A stretch of DNA of 14,826 nt from an uncultured Prevotella sp. (GTDB lineage Bacteria; Bacteroidota; Bacteroidia; Bacteroidales; Bacteroidaceae). Made by a program: the position numbers and the translations under genes. The notes beneath the pieces were generated by a model. That model had not been told where the DNA came from, made no database searches, and was given only the letters and a program-made list of their open reading frames with translations. How positions within the stretch are numbered: position 1 is the stretch's first letter; every line of letters begins with the position of its first letter. Below are positions 1 to 6,263 of this stretch, one piece after another. The stretch spans positions 1-14,826 of the forward strand of contig CAAFFL010000038.1 of NCBI GenBank assembly GCA_900762125.1, written 5' to 3'.

Positions 1-1774
1 CATAGCTCCCCACCCCATCGGCCTTCTCCACCTCGGGGGCAAAGGTGGCGTGGGCGAGCATGAAAATCTTCCGCGGCGACGAGCCGTGGCGCAGGAAGTG
101 GTAGAGGAAGAAGTCGTGGAGCTCGTAGGGGCCTACGAGGTCCTCGGTCTTCTGCTTGATGTTGCCCTGTTCGTCGGCGGGGATGAGCTCGGGAGAGATC
201 GGCGTGTCGATGATGTCGTCGAGCGTGCGGGCGCTCTCCGCGTCGACGGTCTTCGCCACAAACCGTACCAGATAGCGGATCAAGGTCTTCGGGATGCTGC
301 AGTTGACGCCGTACATCGACATGTGGTCGCCATTATACGTTGCCCAGCCCAGTGCGAGCTCCGACAGGTCGCCGGTGCCGATGACCATGCCGCCGAGCTT
401 GTTGCTCAGGTCCATGAGGATCTGCGTGCGCTCGCGGGCTTGCCCGTTCTCGTAGGTTACGTCGTGAACCTGCGGGTCTTGTCCGATGTCCTCAAAGTGC
501 TGCAGGACGCTCTTGGCAATGGGTATTTCGCGGATGGTGACGCCGAGCGACTGCATCAAGGAGATTGCATTGTTGTAAGTCCGGTCGGTGGTGCCAAAGC
601 CCGGCATCGTCACGCCGATGATGCCGCGGTGGTCCATGCCGAGCTTGTCGAACGTCTTCACGCAGACGAGCAGCGCCAGCGTGGAGTCCAGACCGCCACT
701 GATGCCGACGACGACGGTCTTCGCATGGGTGTGGACGAGACGCTTGGCCAGGCCCATGACCTGGATGGAGAAGATCTCATTGCACGATGCCTCCATGTCG
801 CTAGACGTCGGGATGAACGGATGCGGGTTGATGTGCCGTTCCAGCTGGAAGGCGGGCGTGTGGCCCCGTGACGGCAGGTCGACGAGGTGGATGTCCTCGT
901 GGAGCATCCGCCGCTGGGCGTTGACGAACGTCGTGTTGCTGCGGCGGTCAGCGCGGAGGTTCTCGATGTCGATTTGCGCCGTCATCAGCTGTGGCGTGAT
1001 GCTGAACCGGTCGCCCTCGGCGAGCAGATGGCCGTTCTCGTAGATCATCGCGTTGCCGCCATAGACGACATCCTGCGTGCTCTCGCCAAAGCCCGCCGAG
1101 GCATAGACATAGCCGCTCATCGTCCGTGCACTCTGCTGGGCGAGTAGACTCTTCAGATAGGTGTGTTTGCCGATGAGCTCGTCGCTGGCGGAGAGGTTGA
1201 AGATGATGTCCGCGCCAGCCAGGGCGAGGTGGTTGCTCGGCGGCGTCGGTGCCCAGACGTCCTCGCAGATCTCGATGCCGAACGTTGCGCCCTGCGCCGT
1301 GCGGAACAGCTGGGGCTGCGGTGTGAGCAGCACCGTGCGACCCGCAAAGCGCAGCTCCGTCGGCCGCAGGTCCTGGGCGGAGGCAAACCACCGCTTCTCG
1401 TAGAACTCTGCATAGTTGGGCAGCATCGTCTTCGGTACGAGGCCGAGCAGCTGACCCTCATGGATGACCGCTGCACAGTTGAGCAACAATCCACCGCAGG
1501 CCACGGGGAGCCCGACGATGGCGACGACGTCGAGGCGGCTGGTGAACTCCAGCAGCTTCATCACGCTCAGCTCTGCCGCGTCGAGGAGCAGCTGTTGGCG
1601 GAACAGGTCCTGACAGGTGTAGCCCGTGAGGCATAGCTCCGGGAACACGACGACCTCCACGCCGTCCTTCTCGGCCTGGGCGATGAGCGCCTCCACGGCC
1701 CGTGTGTTGAACTCGCAATCGGCAACCTTCACCTCTGGCACCGCTGCCGCAACCTTGATGATTCCGTATTTCAT
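1..1774 (-). CDS. nadE: Glutamine-dependent NAD+ synthetase, C-terminus cut by window edge
   Basis: Catalyses the last step of NAD+ synthesis: ATP-dependent amidation of deamido-NAD+ with ammonia taken from glutamine, in the cytoplasm. The reading frame is open from ATG at 1774 to the left edge (591 codons, no stop). The N-terminal nitrilase-like glutaminase domain (about residues 1-280) shows the full triad: E46 in FPELCLTGY, K115 in LVPKTMLPN, C170 in GIEICEDVW. The synthetase domain follows, with the pyrophosphate-binding motif SGGLDS at 359-364 and GTGDLSELALGW at 466-477. Family members of this two-domain type are usually about 640-680 residues, so some 50-90 residues lie outside the window. 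It follows the DUF2027-Smr gene by 101 bp with a terminator-like hairpin between them, so it is probably transcribed separately, although I see no consensus promoter in that gap. Function is near certain. Confidence 0.96.
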   Translation of the reverse strand, partial: MKYGIIKVAAAVPEVKVADCEFNTRAVEALIAQAEKDGVEVVVFPELCLTGYTCQDLFRQQLLLDAAELSVMKLLEFTSRLDVVAIVGLPVACGGLLLNCAAVIHEGQLLGLVPKTMLPNYAEFYEKRWFASAQDLRPTELRFAGRTVLLTPQPQLFRTAQGATFGIEICEDVWAPTPPSNHLALAGADIIFNLSASDELIGKHTYLKSLLAQQSARTMSGYVYASAGFGESTQDVVYGGNAMIYENGHLLAEGDRFSITPQLMTAQIDIENLRADRRSNTTFVNAQRRMLHEDIHLVDLPSRGHTPAFQLERHINPHPFIPTSSDMEASCNEIFSIQVMGLAKRLVHTHAKTVVVGISGGLDSTLALLVCVKTFDKLGMDHRGIIGVTMPGFGTTDRTYNNAISLMQSLGVTIREIPIAKSVLQHFEDIGQDPQVHDVTYENGQARERTQILMDLSNKLGGMVIGTGDLSELALGWATYNGDHMSMYGVNCSIPKTLIRYLVRFVAKTVDAESARTLDDIIDTPISPELIPADEQGNIKQKTEDLVGPYELHDFFLYHFLRHGSSPRKIFMLAHATFAPEVEKADGVGSY

Positions 1775-1814
1775 TGTCAGAAAAACTTTCCTTATTTATA
1801 AAAAAAACTTATTT

Positions 1815-1842
1815 AAAACTTCAAGTGGTAGCTTGAAGTTTT
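1815..1842 (-). terminator. Two-sided rho-independent terminator-like hairpin
   Basis: Perfect 11-bp inverted repeat: AAAACTTCAAG at 1815-1825 pairs with CTTGAAGTTTT at 1832-1842 around a 6-nt loop. T-rich runs flank it on both sides (T8 at 1850-1857; an A-run at about 1799-1807 that reads as U-run on the minus strand). In the direction of transcription it follows the stop codon of the DUF2027-Smr gene by about 33 nt and precedes nadE. The stem is AU-rich and the U-run starts about 7 nt after it, so termination strength is uncertain. Confidence 0.7.
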
Positions 1843-1875
1843 GATATAGTTTTTTTTAATCCAACCATCCCAGTT

Positions 1876-3105
1876 TTATTTTATCGTCACCAGCGTGGCT
1901 CCGTAGCCATATTCCTGGAACGAGGCGTCCTGGTAGGTGTAGGTCTTGTATTTGTAGCGCAGCTCGTGGATGAGGGCATTGCGGAGCACGCCCGCGCCCT
2001 TGCCATGGATGAAGATGATCTTCTGTCCACGGTTGCCCGCATAGTCCGCCAGCGTGTCGCGGAAGACCTTCAGCTGATAGTCGAGGATCTCGCCCGGCTT
2101 CATCCCAGCCGTCGTGTCGAGGAGCGCATCGGCATGGAGGTCCACGACGAGGGCATCGTCCATGCCACGGTGGTGGATGTAGGGCGAGTTCTTCTTGTTG
2201 CCCTTGCTCTGGTCATCGCTATAACGGCTGACGAGCTTGTCTTTCACCGCGTTAGCCATCACCGTTGTCTGTCGTCCGTCGCTCTCCTCGCGGGCCGTGC
2301 GGTACATCTCCCGCTTGAGCGTCTTTGCGTCGACGTTCAGCGACCGCGCCACCTCGTCATCCTTGACGATGGTGTAGATCAGCGCGGGGTTATCGAAGAA
2401 CTGGTTGTCCTGGAACGTGTGGACCTTGTAGAACTTCACCGCGTCGATCCTCAGCTCCACGCCGACGACGGGCTTGAGGACGAACGGCTTGTCCGCCTTG
2501 TAGGCCAGCAGCTGCACGGCGACATGGTCGAGGTGGTTGATCTCGTCGCGCCCGATCTCGTCGATGTAGAGTTTCGTGTTTGGCTCCACCTCCGCATGCG
2601 CCGTCAGGGTCCAACTGTTGCCCTCCGCCTGCATGAGCGCGTACTGCATGGTGTAGTTGCTGTCGTTGACGAAGTAGACCTCAAACCTCGGGTTCGTCAC
2701 CTGCGTCATGTCCATCGGCACGAAGCAGAGGTAGGCCGAGAGCTTGTTGCCGCCCTTGCGCTCCTCCACCTTCGGCCGGTAGGTGACCTCCCGCGTGTCG
2801 CCGACCTGGTCCTCGATGGTCATGTCCACCTCCTCGTCCTGGCCTTCGCGCAGCAGCGCCTTCACCGACCGCTGGCCACGGCCCTGCGACGTCGCCTCCT
2901 GCAGACGCTCCTTCGCCTCGGCCTTGCGCTCTATCATGCTCTTTGTACTATAGTCGTCGGTGCTCACCACCACGACCTCGTTCACCGGTGTGGGGATCTG
3001 GAAGCCATCCTCGTCCTCCACCAGCACGATGTTCTTTCCCTGGAAGCCGGCTATCGTGCCGCCACCACTCTCGCTCAAGAAGCGAACCTTGTCACCTATC
3101 TTCAT
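1876..3105 (-). CDS. DUF2027 and Smr-domain protein
   Basis: A 409-residue protein with no signal peptide or membrane segment, so probably cytoplasmic. The N-terminus (about 1-50) resembles a small beta-barrel (MKIGDKVRFL, GGGTIAGFQG, IPTPVNEVVV). A charged, helix-prone stretch follows (about 55-115), then a middle beta-rich DUF2027 region (about 118-235). The C-terminal Smr domain (about 318-409) has its signature elements: VDLHAD at 321-326, IHGKGAGVLR at 366-375 and EYGYGATLV at 398-406. Smr domains in other proteins bind or nick nucleic acids, often structured DNA or RNA; the role in DUF2027-Smr proteins has not been established, so nucleic-acid binding is an inference. It is not MutS2: there is no ATPase or MutS clamp region. 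A 313-bp repeat-rich gap separates it from queA and a terminator-like hairpin follows it, suggesting a single-gene transcript. Confidence 0.9.
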   Translation of the reverse strand: MKIGDKVRFLSESGGGTIAGFQGKNIVLVEDEDGFQIPTPVNEVVVVSTDDYSTKSMIERKAEAKERLQEATSQGRGQRSVKALLREGQDEEVDMTIEDQVGDTREVTYRPKVEERKGGNKLSAYLCFVPMDMTQVTNPRFEVYFVNDSNYTMQYALMQAEGNSWTLTAHAEVEPNTKLYIDEIGRDEINHLDHVAVQLLAYKADKPFVLKPVVGVELRIDAVKFYKVHTFQDNQFFDNPALIYTIVKDDEVARSLNVDAKTLKREMYRTAREESDGRQTTVMANAVKDKLVSRYSDDQSKGNKKNSPYIHHRGMDDALVVDLHADALLDTTAGMKPGEILDYQLKVFRDTLADYAGNRGQKIIFIHGKGAGVLRNALIHELRYKYKTYTYQDASFQEYGYGATLVTIK

Positions 3106-3133
3106 TGTTGAGTCTTATGAGTTTTCTTTTCTT

Positions 3134-3210
3134 CACGCAGTTTTTTCTCACGCAGAGCCGCAGGGGGCACCGAGGGAGTCTCTTCCCACGCAGTTTTTTT
3201 CTCACGCAGA
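3134..3210 (+). repeat. Direct repeat of a CACGCAG / T-run / CTCACGCAGA unit
   Basis: Two nearly identical units. The first is CACGCAG at 3134-3140, six T, then CTCACGCAGA from 3147. The second is CACGCAG at 3187-3193, seven T, then CTCACGCAGA at 3201-3210. They are spaced 53 bp apart and differ in T-run length. The first continues as GCCGCAGGGGGCACCGAGGGAG. I recall CACGCAGAGACGCAGAG-type sequence as a common dispersed intergenic repeat in this phylum, but could not search for it. Confidence 0.75.
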
Positions 3211-3407
3211 TCCAGGTCCAAAATATTTATGAACCTCGATAGCGCTGCTTATGATCGTTCTCGTAACCTCGTTCAGCTCCATACGCTTATTCTTTCAAAA
3301 TAATGTTCTCAATAGTTCTCAAAACTCTCAAAAAGCTCTCAAAAAAGAGCTCTCATCCCCTCCAAGAGTCCTCTGCGAGAACCCCGCGCGCGCTGCGTCT
3401 CTGCGTG
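3149..3407. repeat. Inverted pair of CACGCAGAGmCGCAG repeats
   Basis: CACGCAGAGCCGCAG at 3149-3163 on the plus strand and CACGCAGAGACGCAG on the minus strand (3407-3393) match at 14 of 15 positions and face each other across about 230 bp. The right copy begins 11 bp beyond the queA stop codon. They look like two fragments of one dispersed repeat family in opposite orientation. Confidence 0.65.
3306..3356. repeat. Cluster of TCTCAA motifs spaced about one helical turn
   Basis: TTCTCAA at 3306 and 3316, CTCTCAA at 3325 and 3336, and CTCTCAT at 3350, with A-runs growing from two to six bases after the motifs. The start-to-start spacing is 10, 9, 11 and 14 bp. On the coding (minus) strand this reads as repeated TTGAGA. 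It could be a protein-binding array, bent DNA or simply a decayed tandem repeat. Confidence 0.55.
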
Positions 3408-3418
3408 GGGAAATGAGC

Positions 3419-4729
3419 CTAAGGCTCCAGCAGGTTGCTGTCTCCGTAGCTCAGGAACCGGAAGTCGTGACTGAGCGCGTAGTCGTAGACCCGCCGCCAG
3501 TCGCCATGGAGAAATGCGCTCACCAGCAGCAGCAATGTCGACTGCGGCTGATGGAAGTTCGTCACGAGCATCTTCACCAGCTTGTAGACGTAGCCCGGCG
3601 CGATGATGATCTGCGTGGACGTGTGCAGCGCGTCGACACCGTTGCGCTCCAGATAGTCCTCGATGGCCTGGATGCTCTCCATCGGTGTGATGGCATGGGC
3701 GCCACGCGCCTGCTCCTCCGCCGTCCACCTGACGTCAAAGCTCTCGTCGGCGAGCACCAGTCCCTCGTCGTTGTGCGGCAGGTCGTAGGGCTCCCACTGG
3801 TTGACGTGGAGCTCCTCCTCCGTGGCCTCGGGGTTGCGCAGGAGCTTCACGCCGATGTAATAGAGACTCTCCAGCGTCCGCACGCTCGTCGTGCCCACGG
3901 CGATGCAGCGGCAGTGGTGCTCCAGCAGATGGCGGAACGTGTGGCGGTGGACAACGATGTACTCGCTGTGCATGTTGTGGCCCTCGATCTCCTCGCTCTT
4001 CACCGGCTTGAACGTCCCCGCACCCACGTGGAGCGTCACCTCGTCGCGGACGATGCCGTGGGCGTCGAGGTCCGCGAGGACGCGGTCGGTGAAGTGGAGC
4101 CCTGCCGTCGGCGCGGCCACGGAGCCCTTGATCTTCGAGTAGACCGTCTGGTAGGTCATCTTGTCGCTCTCCTCCGTCTGGCGGTTGAGATAGGGCGGGA
4201 TGGGCAGCTCGCCCACCGCCTCGAGGATCTCCGCGAAGCTGACGTTGCTGTTGTCCCATGCGAAGTCGACCCAGTAGTTCGTGCCCCCACTCTTCTCCGT
4301 CGTCCGTGTGCGGTCCATCGTCGCGATGAGCGTCAGCTGGTGCCCTTTGATCTCAAAGTCGCGCTTCAGCGAGCCCTCCTTCCACTTCTTCAGGTTGCCG
4401 ATCATGCAGAGCCACGAGCAATGCTCCGTCGTCTGGAACATCAGCTCGTAGTCCACCGGTGCGGCAGGCTCCATGAGGAACACCTCGATGAGGGCCCCTG
4501 TCTCCTTGCGGAAGTGCATCCGCGCCTGGATGACGCGCGTGTTGTTGAACACCATCAGCGCGCCTGCGGGGAGGTACTGCGGGAGGTTGTAGAACGTGTC
4601 GTCTGTGATCTCGCCATGGCGGTAGACCAACAGCTTACTGTGGTCGCGCTCCTTCAGCGGGTATTTCGCGATGCGCTCGTCGGGGAGCTCGTAGTTATAG
4701 TCACTGATATGTATATGTTTTGTATCCAT
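3419..4729 (-). CDS. queA: QueA-like S-adenosylmethionine:tRNA ribosyltransferase-isomerase, long form
   Basis: QueA transfers and isomerises the ribosyl part of S-adenosylmethionine onto 7-aminomethyl-7-deazaguanine in tRNA to give epoxyqueuosine, in the cytoplasm. The family motifs are all present: LPDERIAKYPLKERDHSKLL at 15-34, ELPIPPYLNR at 174-183, YQTVYSKIKGSVAAPTAGLHF at 193-213, HVGAGTFKPV at 234-243, MHSE at 253-256, GTTSVRTLES at 279-288, TNFHQPQSTLL at 390-400, and RFLSYGD at 424-430. At 436 residues it is about 80 longer than E. coli QueA (about 350). Most of the excess is a polar stretch between TTSVRTLES (288) and IIIAPGYVY (374-382), where the short form has only some 25 residues. 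It may be a paralogue with altered substrate rather than the housekeeping enzyme. It lies 38 bp downstream of the PAP2 gene. ATG at 4727-4729 gives the expected N-terminus. Confidence 0.9.
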   Translation of the reverse strand: MDTKHIHISDYNYELPDERIAKYPLKERDHSKLLVYRHGEITDDTFYNLPQYLPAGALMVFNNTRVIQARMHFRKETGALIEVFLMEPAAPVDYELMFQTTEHCSWLCMIGNLKKWKEGSLKRDFEIKGHQLTLIATMDRTRTTEKSGGTNYWVDFAWDNSNVSFAEILEAVGELPIPPYLNRQTEESDKMTYQTVYSKIKGSVAAPTAGLHFTDRVLADLDAHGIVRDEVTLHVGAGTFKPVKSEEIEGHNMHSEYIVVHRHTFRHLLEHHCRCIAVGTTSVRTLESLYYIGVKLLRNPEATEEELHVNQWEPYDLPHNDEGLVLADESFDVRWTAEEQARGAHAITPMESIQAIEDYLERNGVDALHTSTQIIIAPGYVYKLVKMLVTNFHQPQSTLLLLVSAFLHGDWRRVYDYALSHDFRFLSYGDSNLLEP

Positions 4730-4748
4730 TGGCTGGGTTGAATGATTT

Positions 4749-4761
4749 AACAGTTACTGTT
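4749..4761. repeat. Short palindrome between PAP2 gene and queA
   Basis: AACAGTTACTGTT is a perfect odd palindrome (6-bp arms, one central base) in the 38-bp spacer. It is too small and U-poor to be a terminator; a protein-binding site or chance are both possible. Confidence 0.35.
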
Positions 4762-4767
4762 TGATGG

Positions 4768-5457
4768 CTATCGGAGGGCCATCAGGATGAGGACGGCCAC
4801 CGTGAGCACGAGCACTGTGAGCACCACGTCGATGTCGCTGCGGCTATATCCGGTGTTGGTGTATTGCGACGAGATGTAGGTCACTGGCGGACTGGTCTTG
4901 TAGTAGAGCCGATAGAACACCGCGTAGCCGACGAGGCCCGCCACGGTGCCCCAGAGCAGGCCGCAGAGGATGTCGGAGGGATAGTGCAGGCCGAGATAGA
5001 GGCGCGTCCACGCGTTGACCAACGACCAGAGGAGAAGCGTCCCACTGAGCAGACGGTCGCGAACCAACAGGCAGAAGAACACCGCGATGGCCATCGTGTT
5101 CGCCGCATGGGCGGAGAAGAAACTGAAACCACTGTTGCGGTGGCCGTCGACGACCTGGACGGTGTATTTGAACAGCGGGTCGAGCGACGGCCGCGGACGG
5201 GCCACGAGCGGCTTGACGATGCCGTTGGTGACACCACTGGACAGCAGGAGGCAGAGCGCCACACAACCGACGATGATCATGATCTGCGTCATCGTCTCGT
5301 TGTTCTTGATGACCAGATAGAACAGCGCCACATACATCGGTATCCACGTGAGGCCCTGCGTGAGCAACCATACGAGCTGGTCAAGAAACAGGGAGTCGCT
5401 GCCATTGAACCACGACAGCACCTCACGGTCGAGCGCCAGAAAACTATCTATATCCAT
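4768..5457 (-). CDS. Membrane phosphatase of the PAP2 family
   Basis: A 229-residue membrane protein with about five to six hydrophobic segments and the three-part phosphatase signature of type 2 phosphatidic acid phosphatases. These are KPLVARPRP at 82-90 (K82, R89, P90), SFFSAHAAN at 112-120 (S115, H117) and RLYLGLHYPSD at 152-162 (R152, nucleophile H158, D162). Family members dephosphorylate lipid phosphates such as phosphatidate or undecaprenyl pyrophosphate at the membrane; the substrate here cannot be told from sequence. Motif 2 has SAH where SGH is commonest. A last hydrophobic segment at the C-terminus (about 208-228) follows a polar, tyrosine- and serine-rich stretch. It starts only 6 bp after the batE stop codon, so it is very probably co-transcribed with the bat genes. 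Confidence 0.92.
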   Translation of the reverse strand: MDIDSFLALDREVLSWFNGSDSLFLDQLVWLLTQGLTWIPMYVALFYLVIKNNETMTQIMIIVGCVALCLLLSSGVTNGIVKPLVARPRPSLDPLFKYTVQVVDGHRNSGFSFFSAHAANTMAIAVFFCLLVRDRLLSGTLLLWSLVNAWTRLYLGLHYPSDILCGLLWGTVAGLVGYAVFYRLYYKTSPPVTYISSQYTNTGYSRSDIDVVLTVLVLTVAVLILMALR

Positions 5458-5463
5458 CGTTTT

Positions 5464-6249
5464 TTATATCTTCTCCAGCGTCTTCGTCGTCACCCAGCCC
5501 TCGCGGCCGTCGGCAACCTTGATGCCGCGCCAGCCCGGCAACGACGTGTCGGTGATGTCCACCCGCGTGCCCTCGTGGAGCACGAAGGCCACCTGGCTGC
5601 CCGCCGTCGGCTGCTTCTTGACGTTGACGATGGGCGCGGTGATGATCGCGGCATTGTCATGCTCCAGCGACGCCTTCTGCACCCACGCAAAGATGATGGA
5701 GCAGAGGAACATCACGAGCAGGGCGAGGCTGCCGAAGAAGCCCACCTTTCGCACTAGGAGCTGGGGCGCAAAGAGATAGGCGAGCATGAGGATCAGCGCG
5801 AGGATAATCGACGCGATGCCCACCGTAGCCCAGGTGTCCACGCTGGTGAAGTTGACCAGACTCTTGAACCATGTCACGAAGAACATCTCGCTCTCCGGCG
5901 TGATCTTGTCGATGGTCTTCGAGCGGGCAAACTGCAGGTTGAATCGGATGTCCTCGTCGCCCGGCGCAAGCTGGTTGGCACGCTCGTAGGCGATGATGGC
6001 CTGCGTGATGCTGTCGCTGCGGTAGTAGGCATTGCCGAGGTTATAATAGAGGTCCGCCGACACGCCGCCGTGCAGCAGCTCTTTATAGTCGGCGATGGCC
6101 TGCTGATAGTTGCCACGCCGGTAGGCCTCGTCCGCATTCTGCTTCGTGATGGCGTGGCCCGCCAGAGGCAGCGCCAGGAGGCAGAGCGCCAGGACGACCA
6201 TCCGCCAAGGCATCGTTGTCAGCAGTCTGGAATATATCTGTTTGCTCAT
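5464..6249 (-). CDS. batE: BatE: TPR and SH3-like membrane protein
   Basis: A 261-residue protein. It has an N-terminal signal or anchor (residues about 13-33, ending LPLAGHA), two TPR-like units (NADEAYRRGNYQQAIADYKELL from about 38; ADLYYNLGNAYYRSDSITQAIIAYERAN from about 65, ending LAPGDEDI), two membrane segments (about 139-160 and 168-190), and a C-terminal SH3-like domain (about 199-260: IVNVKKQP, GTRVDITDTSLPGWRGIKV, GREGWV). This TPR-TM-TM-SH3 order is that of BatE. In the Bat set it is thought to be a scaffold or envelope-binding part. It begins 14 bp after batD. ATG at 6249 is the longest start; M13 or M17 would also leave a working signal sequence. The general family assignment is firm and the exact role is not known. 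Confidence 0.9.
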   Translation of the reverse strand: MSKQIYSRLLTTMPWRMVVLALCLLALPLAGHAITKQNADEAYRRGNYQQAIADYKELLHGGVSADLYYNLGNAYYRSDSITQAIIAYERANQLAPGDEDIRFNLQFARSKTIDKITPESEMFFVTWFKSLVNFTSVDTWATVGIASIILALILMLAYLFAPQLLVRKVGFFGSLALLVMFLCSIIFAWVQKASLEHDNAAIITAPIVNVKKQPTAGSQVAFVLHEGTRVDITDTSLPGWRGIKVADGREGWVTTKTLEKI

Positions 6250-6263
6250 ATTGCTCTGTTATA

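Larger units (their letters stand above)
3106..3418. other. Gene-free spacer between queA and the DUF2027-Smr gene
   Basis: These 313 bp contain no credible gene: short ORFs here decode repeat DNA and extend into antisense of neighbours. The stretch holds two direct copies of a CACGCAG-T6/7-CTCACGCAGA unit, a related repeat in opposite orientation near queA, and four to five closely spaced TTCTCAA/CTCTCAA motifs. It must contain the queA 3' end and probably the promoter of the DUF2027-Smr gene, but no consensus TAnnTTTG box is present. The nearest is TTATTTTG (minus strand, 3303-3296), with one mismatch and a poorly placed upstream TTTG. No convincing terminator for queA is visible. Confidence 0.7.

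Noticed and set aside
1876..3105. Calling the Smr protein MutS2
   Set aside because: There is no ATPase or clamp region and the length is about half that of MutS2; only the C-terminal Smr domain is shared.
2943..3242. Small plus-strand frames in the 3.1 kb gap
   Set aside because: They translate repeat DNA (peptides like SHAEPQGAPRES) and the antisense of the DUF2027-Smr gene; no independent coding signal.
3382..3410. Terminator for queA formed by CCCCGCG and CGTGGGG
   Set aside because: The stem contains a wobble pair, has a long loop, and no U-run follows on the minus strand; it is better explained as part of the CACGCAG repeat.
3251..4741. 496-codon plus-strand open frame antisense to queA
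   Set aside because: It mirrors the queA reading frame and its translation is rich in V, L, R, H, D and A as expected from the complement of GC-rich coding DNA. No family motif is visible, and queA motifs on the other strand are unmistakable.
4730..4767. PreQ1 riboswitch upstream of queA
   Set aside because: The spacer is only 38 bp and shows just a 13-bp palindrome, with none of the layout expected of a preQ1 aptamer; QueA also acts after preQ1 insertion.
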